Of a stretch of 64,000 nt of DNA, positions 16,918 to 27,077 are shown piece after piece (positions within the stretch are counted from its first letter, which is position 1; each line of letters begins with the position of its first letter). The DNA is from Mesorhizobium sp. CA8 (GTDB taxonomy: Bacteria; Pseudomonadota; Alphaproteobacteria; Rhizobiales; Rhizobiaceae). Location: the NCBI RefSeq assembly GCF_020164955.1, contig NZ_JAIUHG010000004.1:1-64000 (forward strand), written 5' to 3'. The translations under genes and the position numbers were made by a program. The notes under the pieces are model-generated. The model was not told the DNA's origin. It saw nothing but the letters and a program-made list of their open reading frames with translations, and made no database searches.

Positions 16918-17820
16918 CTATTGGGCGAGCCGGGTCTGTCGAGCCGGAATCGTCATTGCCGCGACTCCGGCGACGACGAAGGCCATGCCGACCCAGGCCG
17001 TGGTCCCGAGGCTTTCGCCGAGGAAGACGGCGCCGATGCCGACGCCGATCGGCACGCGCAGATAGGCCTGCGAGGTGGTGCCGACCGAGCCCAGGGTGTG
17101 GATCAGGCGGAAATAGATGACGAAGGCCAGCGCCGTCGAGAAGACCGACAGGCCGAGCAGGGCCAGGATCGATGCGCCCGACGGCGCAAGCGTCCATGGC
17201 CGGTCGACGACCAGGCTCAGCGGCACAAGGATGACGGCGCCGCAAAGCATCGAGCCCGCGGCGGGTATCATGGGATCGAGGCCCTTGAAGCCGCGGCCAA
17301 AGATCGCCGCCCCGGCATAGGAGATCGTCGCGATGACGATCGCAAGCTGCGCCCACAATTGATGGCCAAGCCCGCCAAGCGCCTGCGTGCCGATGATGAG
17401 ACAGATGCCGACGATGCCGGCGCCGACGCCGACCAGCTTGCGCGCCGTTACGGGCTCATGGCGCGTGATCAATGCCGTCAACAGGAAGGTGAAGATCGGC
17501 GACGTCGAATTGAGGATGGTGGCGAGACCGGCATCGACCGAGCGCTCGGCAGCGGCGATCAGCGTGAACGGCACGACGCTGTTGAGACAGGCCTGGAAGG
17601 CGAACCGGCGCCATGTGGCCGTATCGGCGGGCATGGCAAGGCCGCGCCAGCGGATGATCGTGAAGAGAATAGCCCCGGCGATCAGGGTCCGGGTGGCGAT
17701 GAAGGTCACCGGCGGGATCGTCTCGACCCCGACCTTGATGAAGGTGTAGGAAGCGCCCCACAGCACCGCCAAGACGCCGAGCAGCGCGAGGTCGGTGGAC
17801 ATTTCGGTCTTTTCGGACAT
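16918..17820 (-). CDS. EamA/DMT-family transporter
   Basis: A 300-residue, ten-helix inner-membrane protein made of two EamA repeats (about 12-145 and 155-290). Landmarks are VLWGASYTFIKVGVETIPP in the first repeat and RLIHTLGSVGTTSQAYLRVP with AVFLGESLG in the second. Members export amino acids or other metabolites; the substrate here is unknown. The ATG at 17820 gives MSEKTEMSTDLALLGVLAVL. The frame stays open far upstream, antisense to the PfkB gene, but that extension has no transporter character. Confidence 0.87.
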   Translation of the reverse strand: MSEKTEMSTDLALLGVLAVLWGASYTFIKVGVETIPPVTFIATRTLIAGAILFTIIRWRGLAMPADTATWRRFAFQACLNSVVPFTLIAAAERSVDAGLATILNSTSPIFTFLLTALITRHEPVTARKLVGVGAGIVGICLIIGTQALGGLGHQLWAQLAIVIATISYAGAAIFGRGFKGLDPMIPAAGSMLCGAVILVPLSLVVDRPWTLAPSGASILALLGLSVFSTALAFVIYFRLIHTLGSVGTTSQAYLRVPIGVGIGAVFLGESLGTTAWVGMAFVVAGVAAMTIPARQTRLAQ

Positions 17821-18144
17821 TTCTGCGCCTTCCGTTACGGAAACGATCCGCTTTGTTGTTACGCAATTCCGGACGGAGAGCCGCTCGCGCTTCTTCCTGG
17901 AATTGCTTCTAGCCCACGGCGACGCGGAAATGTTTCGATCGCCGTGAAACCATAGCGGCGAAGATCGCGGCCGATATGGGCCAGTTCGATGCGAACACTG
18001 CCGCAGCCGGCGAACAATCGGCGCCAAGGTCGGCCAGACGGAAGACGACGGCGATTTTCGGGGTAGGCAAAGCAATGCCAAGTCGCTAGACCCGCGCCCG
18101 GCCGGCATGCCAGATAGCCGGGTAGGTCCTTGGCGGAGACTTTG
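17821..18144. other. Intergenic region, 324 bp
   Basis: Divergent spacer between the DMT gene and the PfkB kinase gene. It holds one copy of a dispersed repeat (17851-17912, listed separately). TTCCGTTACGGAAA at 17830-17843, with TTCCG/CGGAA arms, is a candidate operator close to the DMT start. No small gene with a convincing ribosome site was seen. Confidence 0.5.
17851..17912. repeat. Dispersed intergenic repeat, family A
   Basis: Contains ACGCAATTCCGGACGGAGAG, then CCGCTCGCGC and TTCCTGGAATTGCTTCTAG. The copy at 29154-29216 matches over the whole length with a few substitutions. The AATTCC and GGAATT ends make it weakly palindromic. Confidence 0.75.
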
Positions 18145-19137
18145 ATGCCGGAATATGACGTGCTTTGCATCGGCAATGCCATTGTCGACATCATCGCGCA
18201 GTGCGACGAAGCCTTTCTCGAGACCAACGGCATCATCAAGGGCGCGATGAATCTCATCGACGCCAGGCGCGCCGAATTGCTTTACAGCCGCATGGGACCG
18301 GCGATCGAGGCTTCCGGCGGCAGCGCCGGCAACACCGCGGCCGGGGTCGCCAGTCTCGGCGGCCGCGCCGCCTTCTTCGGCAAGGTGTCGAACGACGCGC
18401 TGGGCGACATCTACACCCACGACATCCAGGCCCAGGGCGTCGCATTCGATACCAGGCCGCTCGAGGGCGCCCCCCCGACGGCGCGCTCGATGATCTTCGT
18501 CACGCCCGACGGCGAGCGTTCGATGAACACCTATCTCGGCGCCTGCGTCGAGCTTGGCCCGGAAGACGTCGAGGCCGATAAGGCGGCCGGCGCCAAGGTG
18601 ACCTATTTCGAGGGTTATCTGTGGGATCCGCCGCGCGCCAAGGAAGCCATCCGCCAGACGGCGAAGCTGGCGCATGCGGCGGGCCGCGAAGTGTCGATGA
18701 CGCTGTCGGATTCCTTCTGCGTCGACCGCTACCGCGACGAATTCCTCGAGCTGATGCGTTCGGGCACCGTCGACATCGTCTTTGCCAACAGCCATGAGAT
18801 CAAGTCGCTCTACCAGACCGCTTCCTTCGAGGAGGCGCTCGCGGCCATCCGCAAGGATTGCAAAATAGCCGCCGTCACCCGTTCGGAAAAAGGCTCGGTG
18901 ATCGTGCGCGGCGGCGAGACCGTCACCATCCAGGCCACGAGGATCAAGGAACTCGTCGACACGACAGGCGCCGGCGATCTCTATGCCGCCGGCTTCCTCT
19001 ACGGCTACACGACCGGACGCAGCCTCAAGGATTGCGGCGACCTCGGCTCGCTGGCCGCCGGGTTGGTGATCCAGCAGATCGGCCCGCGTCCGCGCCAGAA
19101 CCTGCGCCGCGAGGCCGAGCAAGTGGGGCTTCTTTAG
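18145..19137 (+). CDS. PfkB-family sugar/nucleoside kinase (adenosine kinase-like)
   Basis: A 330-residue ribokinase-fold kinase. It starts MPEYDVLCIGNAIVDIIAQC. The family signature is SGGSAGNTAAGVASLGG near residue 57 and the C-terminal ATP/anion-hole motif is DTTGAGDLYAAGFLYG, with the catalytic Asp in GAGD. The layout matches alphaproteobacterial proteins annotated as adenosine kinase, but ribose or fructose derivatives are also possible substrates. The ATG at 18145 has GGCGGAG nine bases upstream. It appears monocistronic. Confidence 0.88.
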   Translation: MPEYDVLCIGNAIVDIIAQCDEAFLETNGIIKGAMNLIDARRAELLYSRMGPAIEASGGSAGNTAAGVASLGGRAAFFGKVSNDALGDIYTHDIQAQGVAFDTRPLEGAPPTARSMIFVTPDGERSMNTYLGACVELGPEDVEADKAAGAKVTYFEGYLWDPPRAKEAIRQTAKLAHAAGREVSMTLSDSFCVDRYRDEFLELMRSGTVDIVFANSHEIKSLYQTASFEEALAAIRKDCKIAAVTRSEKGSVIVRGGETVTIQATRIKELVDTTGAGDLYAAGFLYGYTTGRSLKDCGDLGSLAAGLVIQQIGPRPRQNLRREAEQVGLL

Positions 19138-19398
19138 AGCTGCCCAACAAGTACCGTTGCGTCACCGCCAATAGGGTCAAAACCGGCTTCCCTGTCGCGC
19201 CCCTGTCACAGAGCGCTCCTACACGCAATCTGGGCGTTCCGCGACTGACATTGCGGCACGCCAAACCAGGGATGTGAAGATGCAAGCCAGCAACCTGCCG
19301 GGCCGCGGGGCCCGATGCCGTCTCGATTTTTGCTTTCCGCAATAAGATTTTCAGCAATCGCCGGCGCCTGGGAGGAGCGCGGGCCGCAAGACAGATTG

Positions 19399-20109
19399 AT
19401 GACCAGATTCCAGAACCCGTCCGACGGGATTTCACAAGAGGCATTGGCAGGCCTTATAACCGAAGCCGTGCACGAGGCGCTGACGCAGCATGGCGTCATG
19501 CTGGACGCCGAGGCGCTTGCTTCAGCAAGCAAGATCGCGGGCCATGTGGCTGCCGCCCTGCCCTTCCTGCCGCAAGCACAGCGCCTTGCCATCAGCTCCT
19601 TCAAGGGTGAGTGGACCGACCTTGCCTACGACTTCTTTCGTGTGATGACGAACAAGGCCGCGGGCGACGGTGCGGCCATGTCCGGCCGCGCTCTTGAGCG
19701 CTCGCCGCCGAAATCGGAGACAGAGAGGCCTGCGGCCCAGCCGATCGCCGAGCGCGCCGCGGAGCTCCAATCGATGCTGATCGAGGATTGGGCCGGCGAG
19801 GTCGCCGGCTCGACCTATCTGGAAGAGAAGCTCCGCATCCCGCGTTCCACGCTGCATCGCTGGCAAAGGCGCGGCGAGGTCGTTGCGCTGCGCAAGGGCG
19901 GCCGCAAACATGTCTTCCCATTGGCCCAGTTCGTCGACGGCAGGCCGGTTCCTGGGATCAGCGACGTGCTTTCGGCGATCGCCAATCCGAGGCTTGCCTG
20001 GTTTTGGCTGAGCCGGCCTTCGCCCGAGCTCAATGGCCGCGTCCCCATCGAGATGCTGAGGGAAGACATGGTCGAGGACGTCATCCGCGCCGCCCGCACC
20101 CTATCCTGA
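19399..20109 (+). CDS. Xre/MbcA/ParS-type antitoxin-like protein, orphan
   Basis: A 236-residue protein. Around 150-185, STLHRWQRRGEVVALRKGGR looks like a short DNA-binding helix pair. The C-terminus (PVPGISDVLSAIANPRLAWF, then EMLREDMVEDVIRAARTL) resembles the Xre/MbcA/ParS toxin-binding domain (DUF2384). Classical pairs have a RES or similar toxin next door; none is present, so it may be a stand-alone regulator. The N-terminal half (1-130) is helical and unassigned. The ATG at 19399 is preferred over an upstream one at 19315, but the start is uncertain. Confidence 0.65.
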   Translation: MTRFQNPSDGISQEALAGLITEAVHEALTQHGVMLDAEALASASKIAGHVAAALPFLPQAQRLAISSFKGEWTDLAYDFFRVMTNKAAGDGAAMSGRALERSPPKSETERPAAQPIAERAAELQSMLIEDWAGEVAGSTYLEEKLRIPRSTLHRWQRRGEVVALRKGGRKHVFPLAQFVDGRPVPGISDVLSAIANPRLAWFWLSRPSPELNGRVPIEMLREDMVEDVIRAARTLS

Positions 20110-20487
20110 CTCCTGTTTCGCTGAGTCGATTTTTCTATGTTTATCCGGATTTTTAAAAGTTTATCCGGCAAATCATTCGTCATAACTGTAACAATTGGCA
20201 CATTTGGCACATTTCGAAGGTTGCCTTGGCGTTCCGACTGTACTTATTGTTCAGAATGTCCCATCATTGCATTTATATGACGTGATATTTGCGCAACAAG
20301 ACTTCCATAAGAGTTCAAAAAGCCGCCCTTCCGACACAATCCCTGTTGTCTGAGGCCAACGATTGGGCCATGTCCAGGGCGAAGAAGCGGCGCCGGTGCG
20401 CGTGCTTTTTCAACGATGGGGACGGGGGTGGCAAAGCCGAACGGCACGTCAGGCCTGTCTTGAACCTTTGACTGGAGATTCAAGAAA
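20110..20487 (+). promoter_or_regulatory. Long porin leader with direct repeats
   Basis: The 378-bp non-coding region before the porin gene contains two exact copies of GTTTATCCGG (20139-20148 and 20159-20168), spaced 20 bp, so on the same helix face. Then TTGGCACAT occurs twice head-to-tail (20195-20203 and 20204-20212). The stretch 20145-20290 is notably AT-rich for this genome. These are candidate operators for the porin; no clear open frame with a ribosome site lies inside. Confidence 0.55.
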
Positions 20488-21630
20488 ATGAACATCAAGA
20501 GCCTTCTACTCGGCTCCGCTGCGGCTGTGATCGCAGTTTCGGGCGCCCGCGCCGCCGACGCGGTCACCGTCGCCGAGCCGGAACCGGCCGAATACGTGAA
20601 GATCTGCGACGTCTATGGCGCCGGCTATTTCTACATCCCCGGCACAGAGACCTGCCTGCGCATCGGCGGCTACCTGCGCTATGACATCGGCGTCGGCGAT
20701 TCCGGCACGCTGGACGGCGTCAATAACGTGCCGGATCACCAGGACGGCCGCGACCACGACACCTATTACAAGAACATGCGTTTCACGCTGAGGACTTATA
20801 CCGGCCAGGAAACCGAGCTCGGCACGCTGAAGACCTTCACCGAAACCCGCTTCCAGTTCGGCAACTCCTCGGGCGACTACGAATTTGGCGGCTCCGGCTG
20901 GCAGGCCGGCAACAAGACGACCACCCTCAACTTCGCCTGGATCCAACTCGGCGGGCTGCGCGTCGGTAAGGATGAAACGGCATATGACCAGTTCATCGGT
21001 TATGCTGGCAACGTCATCCAGGACACGATCATCCCTTACGGCATCAAGGACACCAACGTCGTCCAGTACAATTTCGACGCAGGCAACGGCATCACCGGCG
21101 TGGTCTCGCTTGAAGAGGGCACCGGCGTCAACACGATCGACAGCTATGTTCCGCATGTCGTCGGCGGCCTGAAGTACAAGGGCGACTGGGGTGCCATTAC
21201 CGGCGTCGCCGCGTATGACAGCAACTACGAGGAAGTGACCGGCAAGGTTCGCTTGGACGTCAACGTCAGCAAGAAACTGACGCTGTTCTTCATGGGCGGC
21301 TACGGCACCACCGACAACAGTGACGACTTTGCTCCGAGCGGCCGTACCCAGTACAAGCCTTGGGGCGGCAACTGGGCTGTCTGGGGTGGCGGCACCTACA
21401 AGTTCAACGAGAAGACGGCGTTCAACGTTCAGGCTTCGGCCGACGACGACAAGAATTACGCTCTCGCCGCGAACGTCGCCTACACCATCGTGCCCGGTTT
21501 CACGGTCACGACCGAAGTCGACTGGGATCACTACGGCAACTTCGGCAATCCCTCCATCTACGGCAACTTCACCAAGGCCGACAAGAAAGACAGCATCGGC
21601 GGCATCGTTCGCTTCCAGCGCAACTTCTGA
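20488..21630 (+). CDS. Outer-membrane porin, Porin_2 family
   Basis: A 380-residue alphaproteobacterial porin related to Brucella Omp2b and rhizobial RopA. A signal peptide ends at VSGARAADAV. The mature N-terminus has the two-cysteine segment VKICDVYGAGYFYIPGTETC followed by RIGGYLRYD, the first beta-strand. Aromatic/glycine strand motifs recur throughout, and the chain ends VRFQRNF with the C-terminal Phe needed for outer-membrane assembly. It is preceded by a long AT-rich leader and followed by a strong terminator, so it is monocistronic and probably highly expressed. Confidence 0.94.
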   Translation: MNIKSLLLGSAAAVIAVSGARAADAVTVAEPEPAEYVKICDVYGAGYFYIPGTETCLRIGGYLRYDIGVGDSGTLDGVNNVPDHQDGRDHDTYYKNMRFTLRTYTGQETELGTLKTFTETRFQFGNSSGDYEFGGSGWQAGNKTTTLNFAWIQLGGLRVGKDETAYDQFIGYAGNVIQDTIIPYGIKDTNVVQYNFDAGNGITGVVSLEEGTGVNTIDSYVPHVVGGLKYKGDWGAITGVAAYDSNYEEVTGKVRLDVNVSKKLTLFFMGGYGTTDNSDDFAPSGRTQYKPWGGNWAVWGGGTYKFNEKTAFNVQASADDDKNYALAANVAYTIVPGFTVTTEVDWDHYGNFGNPSIYGNFTKADKKDSIGGIVRFQRNF

Positions 21631-21652
21631 TCGAGCGCAAAAATCATAAACG

Positions 21653-21683
21653 AAAGGCCCGCGGCACCGCCGCGGGCCTTTTG
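21653..21683 (+). terminator. Rho-independent terminator of the porin gene
   Basis: The hairpin AAAGGCCCGCGGC-ACC-GCCGCGGGCCTTTT has a perfect 10-bp GC stem extended by A/T pairs and ends in TTTT. It starts 23 bp after the porin stop. It may also limit read-through into the convergent maeB gene. Confidence 0.92.
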
Positions 21684-21720
21684 CTTTGGCTCAAATAAAG
21701 AAACAATCGCCGCTACCGCG

Positions 21721-24000
21721 TCAATTCCCCGCCGTATAGGCCGCGATCGCCGCCATGTTGACGATATCGCTGTCCTTGGCGTTGAGCGACACGATCTGCA
21801 CGGGCTTGTTCAATCCCACCAGCAGCGGACCGATAACGGTCGAGCCGCCAAGCTCCTGCAGCATCTTGGTCGAGATCGAGGCCGAGTGGAAGGCGGGCAT
21901 GACGAGCACATTGGCCGGGCCGGTCAGGCGAATGAAAGGATACTGCGCCATGACGCGCGGGTTCAGCGCCACGTCGGCCGCCATCTCGCCGTCATACTCG
22001 AAATCGACGCGGCGCTTGTCGAGGATGCGCACCGCCTCCTGCACGCGCTCGGAACGTTCGCCCTGCGGATGGCCGAAGGTCGAGTAGGCAAGCATGGCGA
22101 GCCTTGGCTCGTAACCCATGCGGCGGGCAAAACCGGCCGCCTCCTCGGCGATGTCGGCGATCTGCTCGGCGTTCGGCATGTCGTGTACGGCGGTGTCGGC
22201 GACCATCACCGTCCTGCCACGCGCCAGCACGATCGACACGCCGATGACGCGGTGGCCGGGCTTGGCGTCGATGATGCGGCGCACGTCGTCGAGCGCGGTG
22301 GAATAGTTGCGGGTCACACCCGTGACGATGCCGTCGGCGTCGCCCAGCGCCACCATGCAGGCGGCGAAATGGTTGCGGTCGTTGTTGATCAGCCGCTGGC
22401 AGTCGCGGAACAGGAAACCCTTCCGCTGCATGCGCTCGTAGAGATAGTCGGTGTAGATGCCGTTGCGGCGCGACAGCCTGGCATTGATGATCTCGAGGCC
22501 CGGCTTGTTCAAGTCGATGCCGGCGTTGCGAGCATTGTCCTTGATGACGTCGTCCCGGCCGAGCAGGATCGCCGTGCCGAGCCTCTGGTTCACATAGGAG
22601 ACGGCGGCGCGCATCACCTGTTCCTCCTCGCCCTCGGCAAAGACGATGCGCTTGGGCTGGCGACGCACGCGGTCATAAATGCGCTGCAGGGTGGAAGCGA
22701 TCGGGTCGCGGCGGGCGGACAGTTCCTGCGCGTAGCGGTCGAGATCGAGGATCGGCTTGCGGGCGACGCCGGATTCCATCGCGGCCTTGGCCACCGCCAG
22801 CGGGATCGCCGAGATCAGGCGCGGATCGAACGGCACCGGGATGATGTAGTTGGGGCCGAATTTCGGCCGGTTGCCCTGATAGGCGGCGGCGACATCGTCA
22901 GGCACGTCCTGGCGCGCCAGCTCGGCCAGCGCCCTGGCGGCCGCGATCTTCATCTCGTCATTGATGGTGGTGGCGCGCACATCCAGCGCGCCGCGGAAGA
23001 TATAAGGGAAGCCCAGCACATTGTTGACCTGGTTCGGATAATCCGAGCGGCCGGTGGCCATGATGGCGTCGGTGCGGATCTCGGCCACTTCCTCCGGCGT
23101 GATCTCGGGATCTGGATTGGCCATGGCGAAGATGATCGGATTTTTCGCCATGGATTGCACCATGGCTGGCGTCAGCATGCCCTTGGCGGACAAACCAAGG
23201 AAGACGTCGGCGCCGTCCAGCGCTTCGGCGAGGCTGCGCAGATCGGTCTTGACCGCATGCGCCGACTTCCACTGGTTCATACCCTCGGTGCGGCCCTGGT
23301 AGACCACGCCCTTGGTATCGCACAGGATGACGTTTTCGGGCGGAAAGCCCATCGCCTTCATCAGTTCGATACAGGCGATGCCGGCGGCGCCCGCGCCATT
23401 GCAGACCATTTTGGTAGTCTTCATGTCGCGGCCGGTGATCTCCAGCGCGTTGATCAGTCCGGCGGCCGAGATGATGGCTGTGCCGTGCTGGTCGTCATGG
23501 AAGACGGGAATGTCCATCAGCTCGCGCAGGCGCTGCTCGATGATGAAGCATTCCGGCGCCTTGATGTCCTCGAGATTGATGCCGCCGAAGGAAGGGCCGA
23601 GGAAGCGCACGCAGTTGATGAACTCGTCGGCGTCCTCGGTTGCCACTTCGAGGTCGATCGAGTCGACATCGGCGAAGCGCTTGAACAGCACCGCCTTGCC
23701 TTCCATCACCGGCTTGGAGGCCAGCGCGCCGAGATTGCCGAGACCAAGAATGGCGGTGCCGTTGGAGATGACGGCGACCATGTTGCCGCGCGTCGTGTAG
23801 TCGAAAGCGCGGCTCGGATCCTCGGCGATAGCGCGCACCGGAACGGCGACGCCCGGCGAATAGGCGAGGCTCAGATCGCGTTGCGTCGCCATTGGCTTGG
23901 TGGCGACGATCTCCAGCTTGCCCGGCCGTCCCATGGCGTGGAATTCTAACGCCTCCTCGGGACTGACGGAGGGGCCGCTGCTTTCGGTTTTCCTGGCCAT
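21721..24000 (-). CDS. maeB: NADP-dependent malic enzyme with phosphotransacetylase-like domain
   Basis: Decarboxylates malate to pyruvate, making NADPH. The 759-residue chain has the usual MaeB layout: a malic domain (about 20-430; SLAYSPGVAVPV, VISNGTAILGLGNLG, FHDDQHGTAI, VCNGAGAAGIAC, FAMANPDPEI) and a C-terminal phosphate-acetyltransferase-like domain (about 440-755; IVFAEGEEEQVMRA, VMVADTAVHDMP) that binds acetyl-CoA as a regulator. In rhizobia this is the TME enzyme. The ATG at 24000 (MARKTESSGPSVSPEEALEF) was chosen over an upstream open extension. It is divergent from mutS. Confidence 0.96.
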   Translation of the reverse strand: MARKTESSGPSVSPEEALEFHAMGRPGKLEIVATKPMATQRDLSLAYSPGVAVPVRAIAEDPSRAFDYTTRGNMVAVISNGTAILGLGNLGALASKPVMEGKAVLFKRFADVDSIDLEVATEDADEFINCVRFLGPSFGGINLEDIKAPECFIIEQRLRELMDIPVFHDDQHGTAIISAAGLINALEITGRDMKTTKMVCNGAGAAGIACIELMKAMGFPPENVILCDTKGVVYQGRTEGMNQWKSAHAVKTDLRSLAEALDGADVFLGLSAKGMLTPAMVQSMAKNPIIFAMANPDPEITPEEVAEIRTDAIMATGRSDYPNQVNNVLGFPYIFRGALDVRATTINDEMKIAAARALAELARQDVPDDVAAAYQGNRPKFGPNYIIPVPFDPRLISAIPLAVAKAAMESGVARKPILDLDRYAQELSARRDPIASTLQRIYDRVRRQPKRIVFAEGEEEQVMRAAVSYVNQRLGTAILLGRDDVIKDNARNAGIDLNKPGLEIINARLSRRNGIYTDYLYERMQRKGFLFRDCQRLINNDRNHFAACMVALGDADGIVTGVTRNYSTALDDVRRIIDAKPGHRVIGVSIVLARGRTVMVADTAVHDMPNAEQIADIAEEAAGFARRMGYEPRLAMLAYSTFGHPQGERSERVQEAVRILDKRRVDFEYDGEMAADVALNPRVMAQYPFIRLTGPANVLVMPAFHSASISTKMLQELGGSTVIGPLLVGLNKPVQIVSLNAKDSDIVNMAAIAAYTAGN

Positions 24001-24267
24001 AATGCTTTTTGGTTTCCTCACCCTATGCGGGCACCGCTTGGATGGGTGCTTTCCTTTTGGAATTCCAGGACTAAGGCCACAGGCGGCGGCTGTAAACGGG
24101 CAAGCGCGGGAAAGCTGCTTCAACATGGACAGTGCCGGTCAGGGACGATGATACGTCCTCCAGGACCGAGCAATCTCGCGGGCGTGCTCGCGCACCATTG
24201 CCCGCTTTCCCCTGCTTTTCGAGCGGCCGGCATTATACCGGACTGCCACTTCTGCTAGCGTCCGGGC

Positions 24268-26997
24268 ATGAACATGCACATGCCGAAAGACACCGACGCC
24301 CAGGAGACGCCAGCGCCCGCCACGGCCGGCGTCACGCCGATGATGGAGCAATATATCGAGATCAAGGCGGCGAACCCCGATTCGCTGCTGTTCTACCGCA
24401 TGGGCGATTTTTACGAGCTGTTCTTCGACGATGCGGAGAAGGCAAGCCAGGCGCTCGGCATCGTTTTGACCAAGCGGGGCAAGCACCAGGGCAATGACAT
24501 CCCGATGTGCGGCGTGCCGGTGCATGCGGCGGACGATTATCTGCAGAAGCTGATCGCGCAAGGTTTTCGCGTCGCCGTCTGCGAGCAGATCGAGGACCCG
24601 GCCGAAGCCAAGAAACGCGGCTCCAAATCGGTGGTGCGGCGCGACGTGGTGCGGCTGGTCACGCCCGGCACCATCACCGAGGACAAGCTGCTCGCGCCCT
24701 CGGAATCGAGCTTCCTGATGGCGCTCGGCCGCGTGAAGGGAGGCGCGACCAGCCAGGCCGGCTTTGCGCTGGCCTGGATCGACATTTCGACCGGCGCCTT
24801 CCGCGTTGCCGAGACGAGCGCCGAGTGGCTGCTTGCCGACATCTTCCGCGTCGACCCGCGCGAATTGATCGTCGCAGAGCCGGTTTTCCATGATCCGGAG
24901 CTCCGGCCGGTCTTCGACGTGCTGGGCCGGGTCGCCAACCCGCAGCCGCCTTCGCTGTTCGATTCGGCTTCGGCCACAAGTCGCATCGCGCGCTTCTTCC
25001 AGGTTGCGACGCCCGACAGTTTCGGCACCTTCTCACGCGCGGAACTATCGGCGATTTCCGGTGCCATTGCTTACGTCGAAAAGACGCAAAAAGCCGAACG
25101 CCCGCCGCTGTCGCGCCCCGAGCGCGAGGAGCAGGGCTCGACGCTGCTCATCGATCCGGCGACCCGCGCCAATCTGGAACTGCTGCGCACGCTGTCCGGC
25201 AGCCGCGACGGCTCGCTGTTCAAGGCTATCGACCGCACCGTCACGGGCGGCGGCGCGCGACTGCTCGCCGACCGACTGATGGCGCCGCTGACCGACCCGA
25301 TGGCAATCGCGGCCAGGCTGGATTCGGTGTCGTTCTTCCGCTCCGAGACGCGGCTTTGCCAGGACCTGCGGGCGAGCCTCAAAAGCGTCGCCGACATGCC
25401 GCGCGCGCTGTCCCGGCTGGCGCTCAACCGCGGCGGACCGCGCGATCTGGGCGCGCTGCGCGCCGGCTTCGAGGCGGCCGCCGCAATCGCCGAATTGTTC
25501 GCGGCGGCCGATCTGCCCGCCGAACTCGCCGCGGCACTGGCCGCGATTCACGCCTTGCCCGTGGCGCTTGCCCGCCACCTCAGCGAAGCGCTTGACGACG
25601 AGCTGCCGCTGATCAGGCGCGACGGCGGCTTCGTGCGGTCGAGCTACAATGCCGAGCTCGACGAGATGCGGGCATTGCGCGACGAATCGCGAAAAGTGAT
25701 CGCCGGGCTGGAGCGCTCGCTGATCGAGGAAACCGGCATCCGCTCGCTAAAAATCCGGCACAACAATGTGCTGGGCTATTATATCGAGGTTACGGCCAAC
25801 CATCATTCGATCATGACCGGCAGCGACGCCGCCAAGGCGCGTTTCATCCATCGCCAGACCATGGCCAACGCCATGCGCTTCACCACGACGGAACTGGCGG
25901 AGCTGGAATCGAAGATCGCCAACGCCGCCGACCGGGCGCTGAGCATCGAGCTCGCCGCCTTCGACCGGCTGACGGCGGAAGTGGTGAGCGAGGCCGAACG
26001 GATCCGCGCCGGCGCCGACGCGCTTGCGGCTCTGGATGTTTCATCGGCCTTGGCATTGCTTTCCGAAAGCGAGGGCTGGTGCCGGCCGCTGGTGGACTCC
26101 AGCCTCGCCTTTGAAATTGCCGGCGGGCGTCACCCGGTGGTCGAACAGGCGCTCCGGCGTTCCGGCGAGGGCCCGTTCGTCGCCAATGATTGCGACCTGT
26201 CGCCCCAGGGCGGCGCCAAGGCCGGAGAGATCTGGCTGCTCACCGGCCCGAATATGGGCGGTAAGTCGACATTCCTCAGGCAAAACGCGTTGATCACCAT
26301 CCTCGCCCAGACCGGCTCCTTCGTGCCGGCGCAAAGCGCCCATATCGGCGTGGTCGACCGGCTGTTCTCGCGCGTCGGCGCCTCGGACGACCTGGCGCGG
26401 GGCCGCTCGACCTTCATGGTCGAGATGGTCGAGACGGCGGCGATCCTCAACCAGGCCGGCGAGCGGGCGCTGGTGATCCTCGACGAGATCGGCCGCGGCA
26501 CGGCAACTTTCGACGGGTTGTCGATCGCCTGGGCGGCGGTCGAATATCTGCATGAGAAGAACCGCTGCCGGGCAATCTTTGCCACGCATTTCCATGAGAT
26601 GACGGCGCTGGCCGGCAAGCTCCCGCGGCTTCACAACGTCACCATGCGGGTGAAGGAATGGGAAGGCGACGTCGTCTTCCTGCACGAGGTCGGCAAGGGT
26701 GCCGCCGACCGCTCCTACGGCGTGCAGGTGGCGCGGCTCGCCGGACTGCCCGAGGAGGTCGTCGCCCGCGCCAAGGAAGTTCTGCATCAGCTTGAGGAAG
26801 GCGAGGTTTCGGGCAAGACCAACCGGCTCGTCGACGACTTGCCGCTGTTTTCGGTGGCGGTGAAGCGGGAAGCGCCAAAGCCGGTCAAGAGCGATGCGCT
26901 GGGCGACGCGCTCGGCGCGATCAATCCCGACGAGATGACGCCGCGCGAGGCGCTGGAGGCGCTCTACCGGCTGAAGGGGCTGGCAACGAAGCGGTAG
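24268..26997 (+). CDS. mutS: DNA mismatch repair protein MutS
   Basis: Recognises mismatches and, with ATP, recruits MutL. The 909-residue product has the mismatch-binding Phe-x-Glu motif in [12 protein letters not shown] (near 45-56), the connector and lever domains, the clamp region, Walker [14 protein letters not shown] near 660, Walker [17 protein letters not shown] and the ATHFHEM motif. The C-terminal tail ends in a MutS dimer/tetramer helix region ([15 protein letters not shown]). An in-frame second Met at codon 3 is an alternative start. It appears monocistronic. Confidence 0.97.
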   Translation: MNMHMPKDTDAQETPAPATAGVTPMMEQYIEIKAANPDSLLFYRMGDFYELFFDDAEKASQALGIVLTKRGKHQGNDIPMCGVPVHAADDYLQKLIAQGFRVAVCEQIEDPAEAKKRGSKSVVRRDVVRLVTPGTITEDKLLAPSESSFLMALGRVKGGATSQAGFALAWIDISTGAFRVAETSAEWLLADIFRVDPRELIVAEPVFHDPELRPVFDVLGRVANPQPPSLFDSASATSRIARFFQVATPDSFGTFSRAELSAISGAIAYVEKTQKAERPPLSRPEREEQGSTLLIDPATRANLELLRTLSGSRDGSLFKAIDRTVTGGGARLLADRLMAPLTDPMAIAARLDSVSFFRSETRLCQDLRASLKSVADMPRALSRLALNRGGPRDLGALRAGFEAAAAIAELFAAADLPAELAAALAAIHALPVALARHLSEALDDELPLIRRDGGFVRSSYNAELDEMRALRDESRKVIAGLERSLIEETGIRSLKIRHNNVLGYYIEVTANHHSIMTGSDAAKARFIHRQTMANAMRFTTTELAELESKIANAADRALSIELAAFDRLTAEVVSEAERIRAGADALAALDVSSALALLSESEGWCRPLVDSSLAFEIAGGRHPVVEQALRRSGEGPFVANDCDLSPQGGAKAGEIWLLTGPNMGGKSTFLRQNALITILAQTGSFVPAQSAHIGVVDRLFSRVGASDDLARGRSTFMVEMVETAAILNQAGERALVILDEIGRGTATFDGLSIAWAAVEYLHEKNRCRAIFATHFHEMTALAGKLPRLHNVTMRVKEWEGDVVFLHEVGKGAADRSYGVQVARLAGLPEEVVARAKEVLHQLEEGEVSGKTNRLVDDLPLFSVAVKREAPKPVKSDALGDALGAINPDEMTPREALEALYRLKGLATKR

Positions 26998-27018
26998 AAT
27001 CAGGCGTGGCCATTGACT

Positions 27019-27040
27019 CATTGTACCGATCGGTACAATG
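27019..27040. promoter_or_regulatory. Perfect 22-bp palindromic operator, TetR type
   Basis: CATTGTACCGA is followed directly by its exact reverse complement TCGGTACAATG. A TTGACT -35-like hexamer (27013-27018) abuts it, so a bound repressor would block the promoter of the downstream NTF2-like gene. The TetR gene second in the unit is the likely ligand, implying autoregulation. Confidence 0.8.
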
Positions 27041-27077
27041 TCGGTTGTCGACGATCGGAACCGACAGGAGATTTTTC

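Noticed and set aside
16918..19122. A 734-codon open frame extending the DMT transporter upstream
   Set aside because: The extension is antisense to the PfkB gene; the transporter similarity begins only at 17820.
19399..20109. A complete toxin-antitoxin pair
   Set aside because: Only an antitoxin-like C-terminus is visible; neither neighbour resembles a RES or other toxin.
21886..23949. A 687-codon open frame on the plus strand
   Set aside because: It is antisense to maeB; the composition is the mirror of a high-GC gene and no family fits.
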